Part shown: in pieces, positions 8,448 to 16,115 of the stretch
How the letters are laid out: the number at the start of each line of letters is the position of its first letter
Position numbering within the stretch: position 1 is the first letter of the stretch
Source of the DNA: Citrobacter freundii
Lineage (GTDB): Bacteria > Bacteroidota > Bacteroidia > Chitinophagales > Chitinophagaceae
NCBI GenBank assembly: GCA_003243445.1
Contig: QFQQ01000034.1
Span: forward strand, 3,911 to 67,910
Reading direction: 5' to 3'
Length of the DNA stretch: 64,000 nucleotides
The notes under the pieces: model-generated
Database searches by the model: none
Told to the model about the DNA's origin: nothing
Seen by the model: the letters and a program-made list of their open reading frames with translations, nothing else
Program-made: the position numbers and the translations under genes

Positions 8448-8978
8448 TCATTCTTCCCCGGCGATATATCGCTTATAATCCATCTCCAGTTTTTCAATCT
8501 CCGCGATCAGGAAATCGAACAGATTCCCTTTAAAAGGTTCTGTATCCTCGCCATAGTGATCATATTCGATGGTGATCTTTCCATCAAGGATATAAGCGCG
8601 GTAGGCATTGCCGCTTCGCTGAAAGAACTGTTGTCCTTTCGCAGGTGTTTCTTCCTCGTCAAAATAATAATCAAAGGTCATCCATTCAGGCACGCCGGGT
8701 TCCTGGCTAAGTCCGAATACATAGAAGCCATACCCGAATTTCCACATCGGGAGCACTTCCATTTCTTTAGGTCTTGCCCATACGTTTTCTTTTACGTCGA
8801 TGATGAGCTGACCGAGGCCGGTCAGAAATTCTTTTACATCGTCAGAAAGCCTGAGGTTCACGGAATGTTCGAATGCGTGTATCTGTTCCGGTGTGGCAGG
8901 CTTATGTTTTGAGGTGAGGACGTTAAAGTCGTCATTGAGTTGGGTGTAGCGGGTCTGAAGATCCTGGAGGGAAGACAT
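8448..8978 (-). CDS. SMI1/KNR4 (SUKH) domain protein
   Basis: A 176-residue cytoplasmic protein without a signal peptide. PATPEQIHAFEHSVNLRLSDDVKEFLTGLG (about 28-57) matches the N-terminal helix pair of the SUKH fold, followed by WKFGYGFYVFGL, FDYYFDEEE and a C-terminal FDFLIAEIEKLEMDYKRY helix. SUKH proteins are often immunity proteins to contact-dependent toxins, but no toxin, Rhs or LXG gene is next to it, so an immunity role is not supported here. It is monocistronic. Confidence 0.7.
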   Translation of the reverse strand: MSSLQDLQTRYTQLNDDFNVLTSKHKPATPEQIHAFEHSVNLRLSDDVKEFLTGLGQLIIDVKENVWARPKEMEVLPMWKFGYGFYVFGLSQEPGVPEWMTFDYYFDEEETPAKGQQFFQRSGNAYRAYILDGKITIEYDHYGEDTEPFKGNLFDFLIAEIEKLEMDYKRYIAGEE

Positions 8979-9139
8979 GGGTTGAGTGTTTGAGTCTGCT
9001 TTAATGCCATGAAAGATACTGGTAAATCCAGTTCATGCGGCAGACTATTATGAGCAACCGGGTGAGTTTCAATGCCGTCTTCACTTTTTTTTGCTCTTAA
9101 TCCTTTTCGTGCTTATCTTCGCGCCCTGCTTTAAAACAG

Positions 9140-9213
9140 GGTCCGGTAGCTCAGCTGAATAGAGCAACTGCCTTCTAAGCAGTAGGTCATTGGTTTGAAT
9201 CCAATCCGGATCA
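9140..9213 (+). tRNA. tRNA-Arg, anticodon TCT
   Basis: A complete 74-nt cloverleaf. Acceptor GGTCCGG (9140-9146) pairs with CCGGATC (9206-9212) with one G-U pair; discriminator A at 9213. The D arm is GCTC/GAGC, the anticodon stem ACTGC/GCAGT, and the loop CTTCTAA gives anticodon TCT at 9174-9176, reading AGA. The T arm is ATTGG-TTTGAAT-CCAAT. CCA is not encoded. A hairpin terminator follows directly. Confidence 0.97.
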
Positions 9214-9214
9214 C

Positions 9215-9244
9215 AAGCGAAGTCTCAAGGGCTTCGCTTTTTTT
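9215..9244 (+). terminator. terminator of tRNA-Arg
   Basis: AAGCGAAG (9215-9222) and CTTCGCTT (9232-9239) form a perfect 8-bp stem followed by a T run, starting two bases after the tRNA. Confidence 0.85.
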
Positions 9245-9285
9245 ATGTTGCTGCTGAAAGAGCAGTTCCTTCTGGTGTAAGATTC

Positions 9286-9535
9286 CCTCCTTTGCTACGG
9301 CGTAAGTATCCCGCAGATTCCGCAGATTTATCAGTCCGACAAATGAAATGATCACCTGTAAATGACGGCGTTTTATTAGTGTCCGCGGATTACGCCGATG
9401 ACTTCCTGATAACTTGAAGATATCTGCGAAATCTGCGGATACAAACCGAGCCGGTTTTATTATAGGATAAAGGGACAATGATCAGATGGATAGATCTGCG
9501 TAATCTGCGGGATACTTACGCTGTAGCGAAGAAGG
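9286..9535. repeat. family D inverted repeat (ATCTGCGTA units)
   Basis: Left arm 9286-9330 and right arm 9491-9535 match at 40 of 45 positions around a 160-nt spacer. The arms contain ATCTGCGGAATCTGCGGG-type 9-bp tandem units. The spacer contains a further unit pair (ATCTGCGAAATCTGCGG, 9422-9438) and a GTCCGCGGATTACGCC motif. No gene is supported here. Confidence 0.8.
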
Positions 9536-9615
9536 TGAAATACTACCTGGCCTGTGGCCGCTGAGCCTTGACGTTGCCGGGGTAACAATCTGCTGGCCGC
9601 TTAACGACAAAAAAC

Positions 9616-9698
9616 AAAGGTTCCAAAGATTCCAGACGTTCCAAAGATCTACGACAACCTCTGGAACCCCTGAAACCTCTGGAACCTCTGGAACTTTC
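9616..9698. repeat. family C inverted repeat downstream of katG
   Basis: Left arm 9616-9649 (GGTTCCAAAGATTCCAGACG units) and right arm 9656-9698 (CCTCTGGAACCC, CTCTGGAACCTCTGGAAC) are partly complementary, with a spacer of only six bases. It ends six bases before the katG stop codon and is placed to act as a terminator. Confidence 0.75.
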
Positions 9699-9703
9699 AC
9701 CTC

Positions 9704-11974
9704 CTACAACTCAAACCTATCCAGGTTCATCACCTTCACCCATGCCGCAGCAAAATCGTTCACAAACTTCTTCGTCGCATCCGAACTGCCATATACTTCT
9801 GCAATTGCTCTCAGCTCCGCATTCGAACCGAATACAAGGTCCGCTCTTGTAGCTGTCCATTTTGCAGCGCCTGTTTTGCGGTCACTGCCTTCATATAATT
9901 CCTTTGATCCATCACTTGCTTTCCATGCGGTACTCATGTCGAGCAGGTTTACAAAGAAATCATTTGTCAGCAGGCCGGGGCGTGACGTGAATACGCCATG
10001 TTTTGATCCGTCAAAGTTTGTATTCAATACACGCATACCGCCCACCAGTACTGTCAACTCCGGAGCACTCAGCGTCAGCAGATAGGCTTTATCTATCAGC
10101 AGTTCTTCAGTAGATGCCTGTGATCTTGATCTCCGATAATTACGGAAACCATCAGCGAGTGGTTCCAGGTAATTGACCGATTCAACATCGGTTTGTTTTT
10201 CGGAAGCATCCATACGGCCGGGAGTGAATGGGACCGTAATAGTATGACCTGCATCCTTTGCCGCTTTTTCTACAGCGGCTGCGCCAGCCAGTACGATCAG
10301 ATCTGCAAGAGAGATTTTCTTTCCATTTGATTGTGCCGCATTGAATTCTTTGGCGATACCTTCCAACACATCGAGCACTTTCTGCAATTGTGGCGGATTG
10401 TTCACTTTCCAGAATTTCTGCGGAGCGAGACGTACGCGTGCGCCATTCGCTCCACCCCGTTTATCCGTACCACGGAAAGTAGATGCGGAAGCCCATGCTG
10501 TTGAAACCAGTTCAGATACTGTCAGACCGGAAGCCAGCACTTTTGCTTTCAATGCTGCAATATCGTTTTCATCAACCAACGCGTGGTCAACCGCAGGGAT
10601 CGGATCCTGCCAGAGCAGTTCTTCAGCAGGCACGTCCGGGCCGAGATAGCGCGTCTTTGGTCCCATATCACGATGCGTGAGCTTGAACCATGCGCGGGCA
10701 AATGCATCGGCGAATGCATCAGGATTTTCCAGGAAACGCCTGGAGATCTTTTCATATGCAGGGTCAAACCTTAATGAAAGATCTGTTGTAAGCATGGTTG
10801 GCAAATGTTTTTTTGAACTGTCGTATGCATCAGGAATGATATCGCCGGCATCTTTTGCCACCCATTGATGTGCACCTGCAGGACTTTTGGTGAGGCTCCA
10901 TTCAAATCCAAACAGGTTCTCAAAAAAGTTATTGCTCCATTTTGTTGGTGTCTTCGTCCAGGTCACTTCCAGTCCGCTGGTAATGGTATCAGCACCTTTA
11001 CCGGAGCCAAAGCTGTTTGCCCAGCCAAAGCCCTGCAGTTCGAGATCAGAAGCTTCCGGTTCTTTGCCGACATGTGTTGCAGGAGCTGCACCATGGGTTT
11101 TACCAAAACTGTGGCCACCGGCGATGAGTGCAACCGTTTCTTCATCATTCATGGCCATGCGGCCGAATGTATCGCGGATATCTTTTGCGGCAGCGACCGG
11201 ATCAGGATTGCCATCGGGGCCTTCAGGGTTTACATAGATCAGCCCCATCTGAACAGCTGCCAGCGGTTTTTCGAGATTGCGCGAATGAATGTCTCCATCT
11301 GCATCATCATCAGACACCAGTACGCCATGACCTTCTACGCCGTCGGAACCGTGTGCATAACGGATATCGCCACCAAGCCAGGTTGTTTCAGCGCCCCAGT
11401 AAACCGACTCATCTGCCTCCCATACATCTTCACGTCCACCGGCAAAGCCAAAGGTGTTAAAACCCATTGACTCCAGTGCAATGTTCCCGGTGAGGATCAT
11501 CAGATCGGCCCAGGAGATCTTGCGTCCGTATTTCTGTTTGATCGGCCAGAGCAATCTGCGCGCTTTATCCAGGCTCACGTTATCGGGCCAGCTGTTCAGC
11601 GGAGCAAAACGCTGCTGACCTGCCGCACCACCGCCACGTCCATCAAATACACGATACGTTCCCGCACTATGCCAGGCCATGCGTATGAACAACGGACCAT
11701 AATGACCAAAGTCTGCGGGCCACCAGTCCTGTGAATCCGTCATAAGCGCATGCAGATCTTTTTTTACTGCTTCAAGATCCAGTGTTTTGAACTCTTCCGC
11801 ATAGTTGAATTTTTCATCCATGGGATTGGAAAGATCAGAATGCTGGCGAAGGATATTCAGCTTTAACTGGTTTGGCCACCAATCGCGGTTTCTCGTACCG
11901 CCACCACCGGTATTACTTTTCAAACTGCCATTGTGAAAGGGGCATTTACTGATGTCATTTGAGTCTTGTGCCAT
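9704..11974 (-). CDS. katG: catalase-peroxidase
   Basis: KatG is a haem enzyme that dismutates hydrogen peroxide and has peroxidase activity. The ATG at 11974 gives 756 residues, close to the usual 720-760; an upstream ATG at 12004 would add ten residues. The distal haem pocket Arg-Trp-His is present in IRMAWHSAGTYR (Arg98, Trp101, His102). YVNPEGPDGNPDP supplies the Tyr, and AMNDEETVALIAGGHSFGKTHG the Met region and the proximal His, of the typical Met-Tyr-Trp KatG layout. The second, haem-free half is complete. About 90-125 bp upstream lies a near-perfect OxyR-type site beside a -7-like box, so peroxide induction is likely. The gene is monocistronic, with a family C hairpin at its 3' end. 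Confidence 0.97.
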   Translation of the reverse strand: MAQDSNDISKCPFHNGSLKSNTGGGGTRNRDWWPNQLKLNILRQHSDLSNPMDEKFNYAEEFKTLDLEAVKKDLHALMTDSQDWWPADFGHYGPLFIRMAWHSAGTYRVFDGRGGGAAGQQRFAPLNSWPDNVSLDKARRLLWPIKQKYGRKISWADLMILTGNIALESMGFNTFGFAGGREDVWEADESVYWGAETTWLGGDIRYAHGSDGVEGHGVLVSDDDADGDIHSRNLEKPLAAVQMGLIYVNPEGPDGNPDPVAAAKDIRDTFGRMAMNDEETVALIAGGHSFGKTHGAAPATHVGKEPEASDLELQGFGWANSFGSGKGADTITSGLEVTWTKTPTKWSNNFFENLFGFEWSLTKSPAGAHQWVAKDAGDIIPDAYDSSKKHLPTMLTTDLSLRFDPAYEKISRRFLENPDAFADAFARAWFKLTHRDMGPKTRYLGPDVPAEELLWQDPIPAVDHALVDENDIAALKAKVLASGLTVSELVSTAWASASTFRGTDKRGGANGARVRLAPQKFWKVNNPPQLQKVLDVLEGIAKEFNAAQSNGKKISLADLIVLAGAAAVEKAAKDAGHTITVPFTPGRMDASEKQTDVESVNYLEPLADGFRNYRRSRSQASTEELLIDKAYLLTLSAPELTVLVGGMRVLNTNFDGSKHGVFTSRPGLLTNDFFVNLLDMSTAWKASDGSKELYEGSDRKTGAAKWTATRADLVFGSNAELRAIAEVYGSSDATKKFVNDFAAAWVKVMNLDRFEL

Positions 11975-12053
11975 TGTTGTAAGGTTTTTGTGTTGATGTG
12001 ACACCTGCGTATATGGATCATGCAGGAATGATAAAATTATGGGATTGAGTACA

Positions 12054-12061
12054 TAAACGTA
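12054..12061 (-). promoter_or_regulatory. putative -7 box of katG
   Basis: The minus strand reads TACGTTTA, seven of eight positions of TAnnTTTG, 80 bp before the katG ATG and immediately downstream of the OxyR-like site. Confidence 0.4.
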
Positions 12062-12097
12062 ATCAATATATTCTATGCTTTAATAGTTTGTATCTAT
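12062..12097. promoter_or_regulatory. putative OxyR binding site upstream of katG
   Basis: ATAGtttgtatCTAT at 12083-12097 matches the OxyR half-operator ATAGntnnnanCTAT at every defined position. A weaker second copy, ATCAatatattCTAT, lies at 12062-12076, six bases away, giving the tandem arrangement expected for an OxyR tetramer. It abuts the -7-like box, the usual place for an activator. No oxyR gene is in the window. Confidence 0.5.
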
Positions 12098-12261
12098 TAA
12101 GCAGGGATCGGGAAGATTAAAAAGGCAATATTGTGAAGGTAAGCTCCATCTGTGTATCAACGGCAAGGCAATTGCGCAGTATCGGGTGATGCTGCAAGGT
12201 ATTCTCATCAGCTCAGGTCCATCCTCCGATCAAAGTCGTTTGGTTATACTGCCTCTTTTGC

Positions 12262-12329
12262 ACGTTCTTATCGTCCTTCCCGACTTGCCGGTTAAAATTG
12301 AACCGGGAAGAGGGGAAGGTCGGTAAGGA
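12262..12329. repeat. family A inverted repeat
   Basis: CTTATCGTCCTTCCCGACTT plus GCCGGTT on the left and AACCGGGAAGAGGGGAAGG plus TCGGTAAGG on the right are complementary with several mismatches around an AAAATTG loop. The 8-bp unit structure is the same as at 557-618. Confidence 0.65.
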
Positions 12330-12850
12330 AGTTTGCGAGAAATGACCCTGGCTTCAGTTTGATGGATGGATAATCAATCTATGATGATTAACCAATCGTA
12401 ATTCTTCGACTTGCTGAACTGAATGCTGAAAATATTAGCGAAATGATCTTTTGCTGGAGAGTAATGTTCTGGTGGATAATGCCGCCGGATCGGTGCGCAT
12501 GCCATCTGTTGAAACACCGTCGTTTTGGATATATGGGAGACTTACCTGCTCGTGATCATTTGCAATCATGCGGTATAATCTGTCTAAGATCATTTTGGGC
12601 AGTGATCTTACGATGATGTTCTGATTCTTATTGCTGCGTCTGAGAGGAGGTTTGTTCCCGGTGTTCATAAGCGGATAGTTTGTATAACAGGTATAAATAT
12701 CGTACCAGTGCATGATATGAATGGTTACGGCATCGTTAACGGATCCTTAAGAGTAAATGAACCACATTACTGCGGAATAAAACGGATCGTGCGTAAAAAA
12801 TACCTCATTTGATATGGGAAGTTGGGTTAGTAAGCTGCTGCTCTTGTTCG

Positions 12851-12904
12851 TTCTTACCGTCTTCCCGCCTTACCGGTAAAAAATAAACCGGTAAGACGGT
12901 AAGG
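12851..12904. repeat. family A inverted repeat with unequal arms
   Basis: The left arm reads CTTACCGT, CTTCCCGC, CTTACCGG (12853-12876). The right arm is ACCGGTAAGACGGTAAGG, which complements the first and third units but lacks the middle one. The loss of exactly one 8-bp unit shows that the arms behave as tandem arrays. Confidence 0.75.
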
Positions 12905-13036
12905 GAGTTTGAAGAAAGCGACCTTGTCTTCAGTTAATGTGTAAAAATGTCAATACATGACGGAGCTTAACCAAACGGAAAAAATAGAGCGATGAAATGG
13001 CCGACAAGATGAAGGACCTTCAGCTAAAAGAGAGGA

Positions 13037-13071
13037 AACCGGCCATCAGCCATCGGTCATCGGTCATCGAA
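13037..13071. repeat. single family B2 arm
   Basis: CCATCAGCCATCGGTCATCG-type 7-bp units without a clear opposite arm (a weak partner may lie at 12992-13010). It lies about 180 bp upstream of ung. Confidence 0.5.
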
Positions 13072-13254
13072 CGACTGTAGGGTTATAACCAGCAAGTTTG
13101 GTTTATTAGGAAGAGATTAATGCATTATTAAGACACGGCAAGAAGCAAGTCGACCGGTTGGAAAGAAAGAGCAATAAGGAATCGCGCATAAATGAACCGG
13201 TTTATTTTCCTTCTATCTCAATTTTGTATCTTGTCCGCTCAATCATGCTTTGTT

Positions 13255-13929
13255 ATGGATGTTAAAATAGAAGAATCCTGGAAAGAGATCTTAAAAGAAG
13301 AATTTAATAAAACTTATTTTCAGAATATCGCCACGCATTTAAAGACAGAAAGACAGCAGGGAAAAACGATCTATCCTCCCGGAAGTTTCATCTTCAATGC
13401 ATTTAACACTACACCGTTCAACAATGTAAAAGTGGTAATACTTGGCCAGGATCCCTATCATGGCCCTAACCAGGCGCATGGTCTTTGTTTTTCGGTGCAG
13501 AAAGGCGTCCCTCCACCCCCATCCCTTGTCAATATTTTTAAAGAATTACATGATGATACCGGTGTCAGAATTCCCAATCACGGTGATCTGACCCAGTGGG
13601 CCAAACATGGAGTTTTCCTGCTCAACGCATCACTCACCGTTCGCGCTGGTGAACCAATGAGCCACGCCAAGATCGGCTGGGCTACTTTCACGGATACGGT
13701 GATCAGAAAGATCTCTGAACTTAAATCGCATGTCGTCTTTCTTCTTTGGGGAAAATTCGCCCAGGAAAAGCGTGTGCTTATTGACGAAAGCAAGCATTGC
13801 ATCCTTCGGTCCGTTCACCCCTCTCCCCTTTCCGCGTATGGCGGTTTCTTTGGCTGCAAGCATTTTTCAAAGGCCAATGAATATCTTATTGGGAAGGGGA
13901 TTGATCCGGTGAATTGGCAACTTGATTGA
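13255..13929 (+). CDS. ung: uracil-DNA glycosylase, family 1
   Basis: Ung excises uracil from DNA to start base-excision repair. The ATG at 13255 (MDVKIEESWKEILKEEF, 224 residues) matches the normal family N-terminus; an upstream ATG at 13192 would add 21 residues that look non-homologous. The water-activating Asp is in GQDPYHGPNQAHGLCFSV, the base-binding Asn in LLNASLTV, and the catalytic His plus the Leu intercalation loop in HPSPLSAYGGFFGCKHF. It is monocistronic and followed by a family B inverted repeat. Confidence 0.96.
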   Translation: MDVKIEESWKEILKEEFNKTYFQNIATHLKTERQQGKTIYPPGSFIFNAFNTTPFNNVKVVILGQDPYHGPNQAHGLCFSVQKGVPPPPSLVNIFKELHDDTGVRIPNHGDLTQWAKHGVFLLNASLTVRAGEPMSHAKIGWATFTDTVIRKISELKSHVVFLLWGKFAQEKRVLIDESKHCILRSVHPSPLSAYGGFFGCKHFSKANEYLIGKGIDPVNWQLD

Positions 13930-13935
13930 GGAAGG

Positions 13936-14079
13936 GATGGTCGATGTTCGATGATCGATGGTCGACTTTGGGCTGGCAACTCGGACTAATCGGTATTCTT
14001 TCGGGCAGCAATTTTTTTAAATAATCCGCCCTCTATAGTATCAATCATCGAACATCGACCATCGAACATCGATCATCGC
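13936..14079. repeat. family B inverted repeat between ung and plsC
   Basis: Left arm 13936-13965 (GATGGTCGATGTTCGATGAT units) and right arm 14045-14079 (ATCGAACATCGACCATCGAA units) enclose about 80 nt. The right arm stops 16 bp upstream of the plsC -7 box, so any -33 contact would fall inside the arm. Confidence 0.85.
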
Positions 14080-14095
14080 CCTCCGGTCAATTCCC

Positions 14096-14103
14096 TACCT
14101 TTG
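14096..14103 (+). promoter_or_regulatory. -7 promoter box of plsC
   Basis: TACCTTTG matches TAnnTTTG exactly, 19 bp upstream of the ATG at 14123. Confidence 0.6.
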
Positions 14104-14122
14104 TCCCCTCAAAAATCCACTC

Positions 14123-14857
14123 ATGAAATTTTTCCGTGAAATCGCTGGTCGTATCTGGGCTCTATGGGGGCTGGTGAGTTTTGCGGCAACGTTTCTGCTG
14201 ATCTTTTTGCCATCCATGATTTCGTACCTGTTGCCCGAGCCGGCCAGTTCGAAATATTTTATGCGCGTCGCCAGGATCTGGATGGATGTGTGGCTATTTC
14301 TGGTGGGTTGTCCGGTGAAGGTGAAAGGAGAAGAGTATTTTGAGGCGGGCAAGAGTTATATTGTTACCTGCAATCATAATTCGCTAATGGATATCCCGCT
14401 TTCTTCGCCTTATATACCCGGACCAAATAAAACCATTGCGAAGAAATCGTTTGCAAAAGTTCCTTTGTTCGGCTGGTTCTACTCCAAGGGTTCGGTGCTG
14501 GTGGATCGCAAAAGTGAACGCAGCCGCCGGAAAAGTTTTGATGACATGAAAGCGGTATTGCGTCGCGGCATTCATATGTGCATTTATCCGGAAGGCACGC
14601 GGAACAGAAGCAATGAGCCATTGAAGAAATTTTATGATGGGGCCTTTCGTTTATCAAAGGATACGGGTCATGCCATCGTTCCTGCACTGATCTTTAATAC
14701 AAGAAAAGCCCTGCCTGCAAATAAGCCGTTCTTCTTTCTGCCTTACAGGTTGAAGATGCATTTTCTTCCGCCGGTGGATCCTGCGGGATTGACGGCGGAC
14801 GAATTGAAGGAGAAAGTCTTTCAGCAAATGAAAGATTATTATCAGGCGAATAGGTGA
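14123..14857 (+). CDS. plsC: 1-acyl-sn-glycerol-3-phosphate acyltransferase
   Basis: It transfers an acyl chain to lysophosphatidic acid to make phosphatidic acid at the inner membrane. The 244 residues begin with a membrane segment (WGLVSFAATFLLIFLPSMISY, about 14-34). Acyltransferase motif I is NHNSLMD (His-X4-Asp, about 93-99), followed by GSVLVDRKSERSRRKSFDDM and motif III YPEGTRNRS (about 155-163). The length is standard. It is preceded by an exact -7 box and is probably monocistronic. Confidence 0.93.
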   Translation: MKFFREIAGRIWALWGLVSFAATFLLIFLPSMISYLLPEPASSKYFMRVARIWMDVWLFLVGCPVKVKGEEYFEAGKSYIVTCNHNSLMDIPLSSPYIPGPNKTIAKKSFAKVPLFGWFYSKGSVLVDRKSERSRRKSFDDMKAVLRRGIHMCIYPEGTRNRSNEPLKKFYDGAFRLSKDTGHAIVPALIFNTRKALPANKPFFFLPYRLKMHFLPPVDPAGLTADELKEKVFQQMKDYYQANR

Positions 14858-14935
14858 TGCGTAAGGAAGTCTAGGTCTCCCTGTTTAGAAGGATATCGGG
14901 AAGCAATAAAAATCATCCATTATCACATACTTATT

Positions 14936-15742
14936 ATGCAACAGATTTTGAAAACCGGAAGAGGCCTTTGGGTATTTGCTGTTTTTTGCCAACTGTTACT
15001 GAATTGCGCTTGCGTCGGAAATTCGCAGGTTACTGGAAAAGGAACGATTAAAGCTGCCGAAGCCTTTAGTCTCTTTCCCAACTTGAAGCTGGATAGCCTG
15101 ACTAATACCTGGCGAGTTGCAACGTATGACTCTCAATTTGCCCGCATCTATTACTATGGAGATTGGACTCTCTATCGTATTTCATATACACAACAAGTTT
15201 CTACCTCAGATGACGATCGCATCGATGAGCTGCCAAAAACGATTAAATACTTTACAATCATCTCATCAAAGAACTCCGATAGCGTATATAAATATGACAC
15301 TACCAGCATTAAAAGCGGAATAATGATTGGCAATAAGGATTCAGTTTTTGCCCGCTTGCCGCTCCTTGGCTTCAATGTTGACTCAATGATGAACCAAGTA
15401 ACGTATAAACTAATAGATTCAAAAAAAGACGGAGATATACTGCATGAACAATATTCGGTGCGTTCATTGACTGATTCATCTCAGACAGGAACATTGTTTC
15501 TAACCTTCTCCGGTAAGAAATTAAAGGACATACCGTATAGCTGGGGGAAAAATTTAGAAGCGAAGAAAAAACTGAGGCTCGCTGAGATTGTTACAATTAT
15601 GGATGGCCGATACATTGAAAGTTGTAAATGTTCTATAGAGAAGATGGAATTGCCAAATACACTTACGGAGGTACACCTTACCCAGGAAGAAGAAAGTGAA
15701 ATACGAAGAATTTTAAAGGAAGCAGTAACTATACTGCATTAA
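14936..15742 (+). CDS. uncharacterised lipoprotein
   Basis: A 268-residue protein with a type II signal peptide; the lipobox is within LLLNCAC (Cys near residue 24-26). No domain was recognised. The mature part is rich in beta-type segments and polar residues (FARIYYYGDWTLYRISYTQQ) and contains ESCKCSIEKMELPN near the end. The gene looks richer in A+T than its neighbours, which may indicate recent acquisition. It lies 78 bp after plsC with no strong promoter seen. Confidence 0.6.
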   Translation: MQQILKTGRGLWVFAVFCQLLLNCACVGNSQVTGKGTIKAAEAFSLFPNLKLDSLTNTWRVATYDSQFARIYYYGDWTLYRISYTQQVSTSDDDRIDELPKTIKYFTIISSKNSDSVYKYDTTSIKSGIMIGNKDSVFARLPLLGFNVDSMMNQVTYKLIDSKKDGDILHEQYSVRSLTDSSQTGTLFLTFSGKKLKDIPYSWGKNLEAKKKLRLAEIVTIMDGRYIESCKCSIEKMELPNTLTEVHLTQEEESEIRRILKEAVTILH

Positions 15743-15748
15743 ATAAAG

Positions 15749-16045
15749 GGTAAGCCTCCGGCGAACAAATAATTTTTCCTGCCGAATGCGACGGGATGGA
15801 TTTTATCATCCTTGATGCAGGCCAATAATCCTGGCCGAAAGATAAAATAGCATCAGCTTGGAAAAAATGTAATTGATCGGAGCCTTACAGATTTCGCAGA
15901 TTAGCCTCTGATAGCAGGCTGACATCTGCGTAATCTGCGCATTCTGCTATAGAAATTCTCATTTATAAGATGGTTTTTCAATAGCAGGTAACGATAAATC
16001 TGGGAAATCCGCGGGACGTGTCCGCCGGAGGAGGAACCTCACGCC
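15749..16045. repeat. family D composite inverted repeat
   Basis: An inner pair, TTACAGATTTCGCAGAT (15885-15901) and ATCTGCGTAATCTGCGC (15923-15940), is bracketed by outer segments: GTAAGCCTCCGGCGAACAAA at about 15749 and AATCCGCGGGACGTGTCC plus GCCGGAGGAGGAACCT at about 16007-16040. The right outer segment is almost the exact reverse complement of the family D arm at 63945-63980. It lies between the convergent lipoprotein and lptD genes. Confidence 0.7.
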
Positions 16046-16115
16046 ATTCGATTTGCTTAAAGATCAGTTGTAATGTCCGCCACTGCAGATTCAAAGTACC
16101 CTGCGCCACAACATT

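Larger units (their letters stand above)
12098..13254. other. 1.2-kb stretch without a supported gene
   Basis: Between the katG promoter and ung there is no ORF with recognisable protein character. It contains two family A inverted repeats (12262-12329, 12851-12904) and one family B2 arm (13037-13071). A 92-codon minus ORF (12435-12713) has no recognisable motif. The stretch may hold an sRNA or a decayed gene, but I see no direct evidence for either. Confidence 0.5.

Noticed and set aside
8448..8978. Toxin-immunity module around the SUKH gene
   Set aside because: No neighbouring toxin, Rhs, VgrG or PAAR-type gene on either side.
9131..9478. 115-codon minus-strand ORF
   Set aside because: It runs antisense through the complete tRNA-Arg and into family D repeats; the residues are a translation of these elements.
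12435..12713. 92-codon minus-strand ORF in the katG-ung gap
   Set aside because: No signal, domain or conserved-looking block and no promoter; composition is not protein-like enough to call a gene.
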